Assembly: GCA_025459035.1 (NCBI GenBank) | Contig: JALORJ010000093.1 | Location: forward strand, 1 to 10,814 | DNA: 10,814 nucleotides | From: Burkholderiales bacterium | GTDB taxonomy: Bacteria > Pseudomonadota > Gammaproteobacteria > Burkholderiales > Ga0077523 | Direction: 5' to 3' | Shown here: positions 7,191 to 10,814 of the stretch, one piece after another | Numbering within the stretch: position 1 is the stretch's first letter | Layout: each line of letters opens with the position of its first letter | Program-made: the position numbers and the translations under genes | Notes under the pieces: model-generated | Databases searched by the model: none | What the model was told of the DNA's origin: nothing | Seen by the model: the letters and a program-made list of their open reading frames with translations, nothing else

Positions 7191-9347
7191 TCAGTCGCGG
7201 GCCAGGCGCGCGGCATTGCCCGCGACCAGCAGCGAACTGACGGCCATGCCCAGGCCGGCGAGCCACGGCGCCAGGACGCCGGCCACCGCCAGCGGCACCG
7301 CCACCGCGTTGTATGCGACCGCCCAGCCGAGGTTCTGCCGCACCCGCCGCCGTGCGCGGCGCGCCACGGCGTGCGCGGCGACCACGTCGCCCAGGCGCTG
7401 CGACACGACGATCGCGTCGGCATGCGCGCGCGCGAGCAAGGCGCCGTCGCCCATCGCGAACGACACGTCCGCGCACGCCAGCACCGGTGCGTCGTTGACG
7501 CCGTCGCCCAGCATCGCGACCCGCTCGCCGCGCGCCTGCGCGGCGCGCACCGTATCGAGCTTGCCCTGCGGCGTCGCGGCGGCGACGACGGTGTCGATGC
7601 CCGTCGCTGCGGCCACCGGCGCGACGCGCGCGGCGGTGTCGCCCGACAGCAGCGTGACCGCCACGCCCGCGGCGCAGAGCGCACCGATCGCGTCACGGGC
7701 GTCCGGCCGGATGCGTTCGGCAAGCGTGAAGCGCAGCCACGGCCCGTCGGCCGGTCCGAAGCGCAGCGCGTCGTCCGCGTCGGGTCCGGCGTCGGCGCGT
7801 CCGTCCACCGCCCGGTCGCCGCGAACCCACGCCGCGCGCCCGAGCCGCCACTCGCGGCCGTCCGCGTCGCGTCCCGACACCCCGGCGCCGACCGTCTCGC
7901 GCACGTCGGTCCACGGCGCGCTCGCCTGCGGGGCCAGCGCGCGCACCGCGGCCGCCGCCGGGTGCGACGACCACGCCGCCAGCGCGGCGGCGCGTGCGGT
8001 CCACGCGCCCACGTCGATCGGCACGACCCGCGTGCCGGCGCGCGACGCGACGCCGGCGACCCCGGCGTGCAGGCCGTCGGTCAGCGTGCCGGTCTTGTCG
8101 ATCGCGAGCCGGTCGATACGCGCGAGCGCATCGAGCGCGTCGAGCCGACGCAGCAGCACGCCGCGGCGCGCGAGCGCACCGGCGGCGGCGATCTGCACCG
8201 ACGGCACCGCGATCGCGAGGGCGCACGGGCAGGTCACCACGAGCACCGCGACCACCACCGGCACGATGCGCGACGCATCGAGCCACGCCCACAGCAGCGC
8301 GGCGCCGATCGCGGTCGCGAGCACCGCGGCAAGGAACGGCGCGACCCAGCGCTCGGAGGCCGCGGCGGCGTCGGAGCGCGTCGACGCCGCGTCGCGCAGC
8401 AGCGCCGCGACGGCCGACTCGCCGGTGAGCGACGCCTCGTCGACGTGCGTGTCGCCGACCACGACCACGGCATCGACGCCGAAGGCGTCGCCGTGCGCCA
8501 CGCGCAGCCGGTCGCCGACGCGGGCTGCCGCGAGCGCGACGGTCTCGTCGCGACCGTCGGCACCGATGCGCACGACCTCCGACGGCAGTGTGTCGAGCGC
8601 GCCGTCGAGCGCCTCGGCGGCGCGGTGACGGGCGCGCATCGCGAGCCAGCGCGACCCGAGCAGCAGCGCGACGAACATCGTCAGCGAGTCGAACCAGACG
8701 TCGTGACCGAACACGCCGCCGGGATCGAATGCAGCCCCCGCACTGGCCACGAACCCGGTCACCAGCCCGATCGCGACCGGCAGGTCGGCCGTCAGGCGCC
8801 GGTCGCGCAGGCCGCGCCACGCGCCGCGAAAGAACGGGCCGGCGGCGAGCAGCACGACCGGTACCGCGAGCACCGCGCTGCCCCAGTGCAGCAGGCGCCG
8901 CAGGTCCGGCGCGATCTCGCCCGGCGCGGTGAACCACGTGGGCGCCGCGAACATCATCACCTGCATCGCGCAGAAGGCCGCGACGAACAGCTGCCACAGC
9001 GCCGTGCGGGCCTCGCGCCGGCGCAGCGCGCGCCCGGCATCGGGGCCGTCGGGCACCGCGTCGTAACCGGCCGCGCGAACGGCGGCGACCAGAGCCGCCG
9101 CGTCGATCGGGTCGGGGCTCGCGACCTGCGCGCGGCACGTCACGGCGTTGACCGACGCGTCGCGCACCCCGGGGACAGCCCGCAGTGCGGCCTCGATGCG
9201 CAGCGCGCAGGCGGCGCACTGCAGCCCGGCCACCTGCAGATGGGTCGGCACGAGCGGTGTCGCGGCATCGCGGGGCGCCGACGCGCCGATGCCGTCGCGG
9301 TCGACACCTGAGGCCGACGGGTCGATCGCTGCAGTCACGGACACCAC
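7191..9347 (-). CDS. ccoI: CcoI/FixI copper-translocating P-type ATPase, gap in actuator domain
   Basis: A 718-residue P1B-type ATPase that by family exports Cu(I) to the periplasm for assembly of the CcoN copper centre. In order: an Ala-rich leader, a heavy-metal-associated domain with GLQCAACA (Cys44, Cys47), membrane helices from about 116, TGES (308-311), CPC in the sixth helix (373-375), DKTGT with phosphorylated Asp417, His462-Pro463, GDGVND (615-620), then Tyr679-Asn680 and Met701..Ser704-Ser705, the Cu(I) site pattern of the last two helices. From CPC to Asp is 44 residues, as in other copper ATPases, but TGES to CPC is only 65 where I expect about 95. The 'GDxVxxG' strands after TGES are missing. 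The GTG start (9345-9347) has AGAGG 8 nt upstream; a second GTG follows directly. An FNR-box promoter precedes it. Confidence 0.93.
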   Translation of the reverse strand: MVSVTAAIDPSASGVDRDGIGASAPRDAATPLVPTHLQVAGLQCAACALRIEAALRAVPGVRDASVNAVTCRAQVASPDPIDAAALVAAVRAAGYDAVPDGPDAGRALRRREARTALWQLFVAAFCAMQVMMFAAPTWFTAPGEIAPDLRRLLHWGSAVLAVPVVLLAAGPFFRGAWRGLRDRRLTADLPVAIGLVTGFVASAGAAFDPGGVFGHDVWFDSLTMFVALLLGSRWLAMRARHRAAEALDGALDTLPSEVVRIGADGRDETVALAAARVGDRLRVAHGDAFGVDAVVVVGDTHVDEASLTGESAVAALLRDAASTRSDAAAASERWVAPFLAAVLATAIGAALLWAWLDASRIVPVVVAVLVVTCPCALAIAVPSVQIAAAGALARRGVLLRRLDALDALARIDRLAIDKTGTLTDGLHAGVAGVASRAGTRVVPIDVGAWTARAAALAAWSSHPAAAAVRALAPQASAPWTDVRETVGAGVSGRDADGREWRLGRAAWVRGDRAVDGRADAGPDADDALRFGPADGPWLRFTLAERIRPDARDAIGALCAAGVAVTLLSGDTAARVAPVAAATGIDTVVAAATPQGKLDTVRAAQARGERVAMLGDGVNDAPVLACADVSFAMGDGALLARAHADAIVVSQRLGDVVAAHAVARRARRRVRQNLGWAVAYNAVAVPLAVAGVLAPWLAGLGMAVSSLLVAGNAARLARD

Positions 9348-9373
9348 GGACGAAGCCTCTCGCAGATCGTTGC

Positions 9374-9422
9374 AGGGTCGACGCTACGGGTGCGACGGTG
9401 CCGCGGGTCTGATCTGGATCAA
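9374..9422 (-). promoter_or_regulatory. FNR-box promoter of ccoI
   Basis: On the minus strand TTGATCCAGATCAG (9409-9422) matches the FNR box TTGAT-N4-ATCAA at 9 of 10 positions. Exactly 22 nt further is TAGCGT (9381-9386), which keeps the key T, A and final T of a -10 element. This gives a box centre near -41.5 and a start near 9374, with a leader of about 27 nt before the ccoI GTG. Box-to--10 distance and leader length equal those of the ccoN promoter, which supports both calls. Confidence 0.8.
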
Positions 9423-9637
9423 CCGCCGGCCCGACGCCGGGGTGAAGGAGCGCACCGCCGTGCCGGTCGGCGGGTCGCGACCGGACGCCGCGGGCTGGCG
9501 GTTCGCATCGCCTGCGGCGCGCACGATGGACGCCGGCGCGCGGGGCTCGCTATCCTCGCGACGCGTCGGCCGGCCCGCGGGCCGCCGACGCACGCGCCGG
9601 CGTGACCGTGACCCGCCTCCAACGAGGTCGAGGCCGC

Positions 9638-9653
9638 TGGCGTGGCAGTTGCT
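9638..9653 (+). promoter_or_regulatory. Sigma-54 -24/-12 promoter of the PEP-CTERM gene
   Basis: TGGCGTGGCAGTTGCT fits the RpoN consensus TGGCACG-N4-TTGCW at 10 of the 12 defined positions. The essential GG (9639-9640) and GC (9651-9652) are separated by exactly 10 nt. The start would be near 9664, giving a leader of about 47 nt before the ATG at 9711. In several EPS-forming Proteobacteria, PEP-CTERM genes are controlled by RpoN with the PrsK/PrsR two-component system, which fits. No activator site can be assigned; the inverted repeat at 9565-9589 is one candidate. Confidence 0.75.
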
Positions 9654-9710
9654 CACGGCGTCGCACGGTGCGGCGCCGCGAGCGCCCTCGACAAACCGGA
9701 GACCTGTCGC

Positions 9711-10445
9711 ATGATGCTTCGCCGCCTTTGCGCGGCCGTGGCGCTTGCCTGCTCTGCAGGCATCGCCCAGGCCGCGATCGTCCAGTCCGCCACCTTCACC
9801 ACGGACCCGGCGTTCACCACCTACCTGAGCAACAACGGCGTCACGCTGCCCGCCAACGAAGTGTTCGTCGCGCAGACGCGCGGCGGCAACAACGCCGGAA
9901 ACGGCACCTACGAAGCCGGGCTGCACGTCCCGCCGAACTTCACCAACGCGAGCCCCGTCGGCACCGCCGGCCAGATCAACTGGGGCAGCGCCGGCGGTAA
10001 CAACACGTGGCGCGACTTCACTCTGAGCCGTGTCGGCAACACCGCCACGTTCTCGATCGGCGACTACAGCGGCGCGTGGACCGACCCGGATGTCGGTGCG
10101 CTCGACGCGCTCGGCTTCCGCGTGCGCTCGACGCAGAACGGCAGCACCCACGTGCGCAACCTGACGCTCGACGGCAACCTGCTCGCCGACCCGACGCTCG
10201 ACGCGACCGGCGGCGGGGTCGAGCTGTTCGTCGTGTCCAACATCGCGCCCGGCGACTTCACCCTGACCGGCCAGACCCGGCTGCTGTGGACGGGGACGTT
10301 CCCGGGACAGTCCCAGCTCGGCATGCAGATCAAGGGCATCGACGGCTTCCAGCCACCCGTGCCCGAGCCCGGTACATACGCGATGCTGGGCGTCGGCCTG
10401 GCCGGACTGGGCCTCGTCGCCCGTCGCCGCTCGCGTCGCGGCTGA
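9711..10445 (+). CDS. Secreted PEP-CTERM sorting-domain protein
   Basis: A 244-residue exported protein. The signal peptide is MMLRRLCAAVALACSAGIAQA, with a cleavage site probably after AQA (residue 21). The C-terminus has VPEPGTYAMLGVGLAGLGLVARRRSRRG: the PEP motif, a helix and an arginine cluster. By family it is cut and anchored or released by an exosortase, usually with an extracellular polysaccharide or biofilm matrix. The middle part is rich in Gly, Asn and Thr and has beta-sandwich-like composition; it reminds me of the 'choice-of-anchor' PEP-CTERM proteins, but I cannot assign the subtype. The frame stays open upstream, but ATG 9711 is chosen because GGAG lies 9 nt ahead and it starts the signal peptide. 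No exosortase gene is in the window. Control is likely by sigma-54. Confidence 0.9.
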   Translation: MMLRRLCAAVALACSAGIAQAAIVQSATFTTDPAFTTYLSNNGVTLPANEVFVAQTRGGNNAGNGTYEAGLHVPPNFTNASPVGTAGQINWGSAGGNNTWRDFTLSRVGNTATFSIGDYSGAWTDPDVGALDALGFRVRSTQNGSTHVRNLTLDGNLLADPTLDATGGGVELFVVSNIAPGDFTLTGQTRLLWTGTFPGQSQLGMQIKGIDGFQPPVPEPGTYAMLGVGLAGLGLVARRRSRRG

Positions 10446-10470
10446 CCGTCCACGCTGTCGCGACCCTGCG

Positions 10471-10505
10471 CGCCGCACCGGGTGACCGGTGCGGCGTGTT
10501 CATTT
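10471..10505 (+). terminator. Hairpin terminator shared by convergent PEP-CTERM and soxX genes
   Basis: CGCCGCACCGG (10471-10481) and CCGGTGCGGCG (10486-10496) form a perfect 11-bp stem with a 4-nt GTGA loop. On the plus strand it is followed by TGTTCATTT, a T-rich tail suiting Rho-independent termination of the PEP-CTERM transcript. On the minus strand the hairpin lies just after the soxX stop but lacks a T run, so termination there would be weaker. The T-rich tail overlaps the soxX stop codon. Confidence 0.8.
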
Positions 10506-10814
10506 CGGCGGTGAGGCTCGGTTGACCGGCGACTCCGGGTCGAGCAGGAAGCCCACCGCCTGCGCCACCTCCTCCGGCGTGAGCCAGCCGTGGTGCCCGA
10601 AGCGCGGCATCGACGAGCACGCAAACCACGCCTGCGCGTTCCAGACCTTTTCGTAGGTGAAGCGCACCGCTTCGGGCGACGTGCCGTGCAGGCGTCCGTA
10701 CCCGGTCAACGACGGCCCGAGGTTGCCCGCCGCGACCTCGCCGGGGGCCAGCTGATGACAGGCGTAGCAGTTGCCGCCGCGCTTGCGGTCCGGCGGGTCG
10801 GGCTGGATACGGCC
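10500..10814 (-). CDS. soxX: SoxX, sulfur-oxidation cytochrome c, C-terminal part (partial)
   Basis: The frame is open to the window edge, giving the last 104 residues; the N-terminus and signal peptide lie outside. The haem motif CYACH is in the visible part (residues 16-20), followed by GNLGPSLTGYGRLHG, SPEAVRFTYEKVWNAQA, CSSMPRFGHHGWLTPEEVA and FLLDPESPVN. This series is typical of SoxX, with the methionine in the PRFGH region as the likely axial ligand. SoxX pairs with SoxA in the periplasm to attach thiosulfate to SoxY at the start of the Sox pathway. A start inside the window would be wrong, since the haem motif is upstream of any such codon. TGA at 10500-10502. Other sox genes are expected beyond the edge. 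Confidence 0.92.
   Translation of the reverse strand, partial: GRIQPDPPDRKRGGNCYACHQLAPGEVAAGNLGPSLTGYGRLHGTSPEAVRFTYEKVWNAQAWFACSSMPRFGHHGWLTPEEVAQAVGFLLDPESPVNRASPPK

Larger units (their letters stand above)
9348..9710. other. Divergent intergenic region between ccoI and the PEP-CTERM gene
   Basis: No gene in this 363-bp stretch is supported; open frames in it are extensions or shadows of flanking genes. It holds the ccoI FNR promoter at its left end and the sigma-54 promoter of the PEP-CTERM gene at its right end. In the middle is a possible sigma-70 promoter on the plus strand, TGGACG (9527-9532), 18 nt, TATCCT (9551-9556), each 4/6 to consensus. Next comes a strong inverted repeat at 9565-9589, with arms GTCGGC/GCCGAC and GGCCC/GGGCC and one bulged C. 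Confidence 0.5.

Noticed and set aside
6778..9311. Long plus-strand frames (6778-8628 and 7017-9311) opposite ccoI
   Set aside because: They are Arg/Ala/Ser-rich shadows of the ATPase; the minus strand has every P-type ATPase motif in order.
9384..10478. A 364-codon minus-strand frame opposite the PEP-CTERM gene
   Set aside because: The plus strand has a signal peptide, a PEP-CTERM tail and a ribosome binding site. The minus frame is low-complexity and crosses the ccoI promoter region.
10707..10709. TTG as a start codon for the last minus-strand gene
   Set aside because: The frame continues open to the window edge and includes the haem motif CYACH, so the gene is a partial soxX and not a 69-residue protein.

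Overview
The window is GC-rich DNA with strong third-position G/C bias and almost no intergenic waste. It looks like a betaproteobacterium, possibly Burkholderiales or Rhodocyclales. The grounds are the gene order of a cbb3 oxidase locus (ccoI-S-N-O-Q-P-G-H with a nearby fnr), an exosortase-type PEP-CTERM protein, and the end of a soxX gene. Genus cannot be told from the sequence alone.

Layout from left to right. Bases 2-724 (minus) encode a TauE/SafE-like (DsbD_2 type) membrane protein. It is transcribed divergently from an FNR/Anr-type oxygen sensor at 817-1566 (plus), across a 92-bp spacer holding a perfect TGTCA-N8-TGACA palindrome. A gene-free 170-bp spacer with two hairpins (1567-1736) separates fnr from the convergent cbb3 block. 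That block runs right to left on the minus strand: ccoI (7191-9347), ccoS (6920-7132), ccoN (5487-6923), ccoO (4823-5455), ccoQ (4648-4803), ccoP (3746-4651), ccoG (2249-3736), a short ccoH-like gene (2010-2252) and a small unnamed membrane-protein gene (1737-2006). Beyond ccoI, a 363-bp spacer leads to a PEP-CTERM protein gene (9711-10445, plus). The 3' part of soxX (10500-10814, minus, cut by the window edge) converges on it across a shared hairpin terminator.

How it works together. CcoN/CcoO/CcoQ/CcoP form the high-affinity terminal oxidase. CcoG (cupric reductase family), CcoI (copper P-type ATPase), CcoS and CcoH are its assembly factors. The FNR homologue keeps all four cluster cysteines and the E..SR recognition residues, and matching FNR boxes stand upstream of ccoI and of ccoN. 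Each box sits at the class II distance from a plausible -10 element, so the locus looks self-contained: oxygen sensor plus regulon. The PEP-CTERM gene carries a near-consensus sigma-54 -24/-12 promoter, and SoxX implies thiosulfate oxidation elsewhere in the genome.

I do not see a wholly new system. The points most worth a second look are: (1) CcoI lacks about 30-36 residues of its actuator domain straight after the TGES loop; (2) the ccoN promoter lies inside the ccoS reading frame, which lengthens CcoS; (3) a small uncharacterised membrane protein with a strong ribosome binding site ends the operon; (4) CcoH is very short; (5) the PEP-CTERM gene has a sigma-54 promoter.
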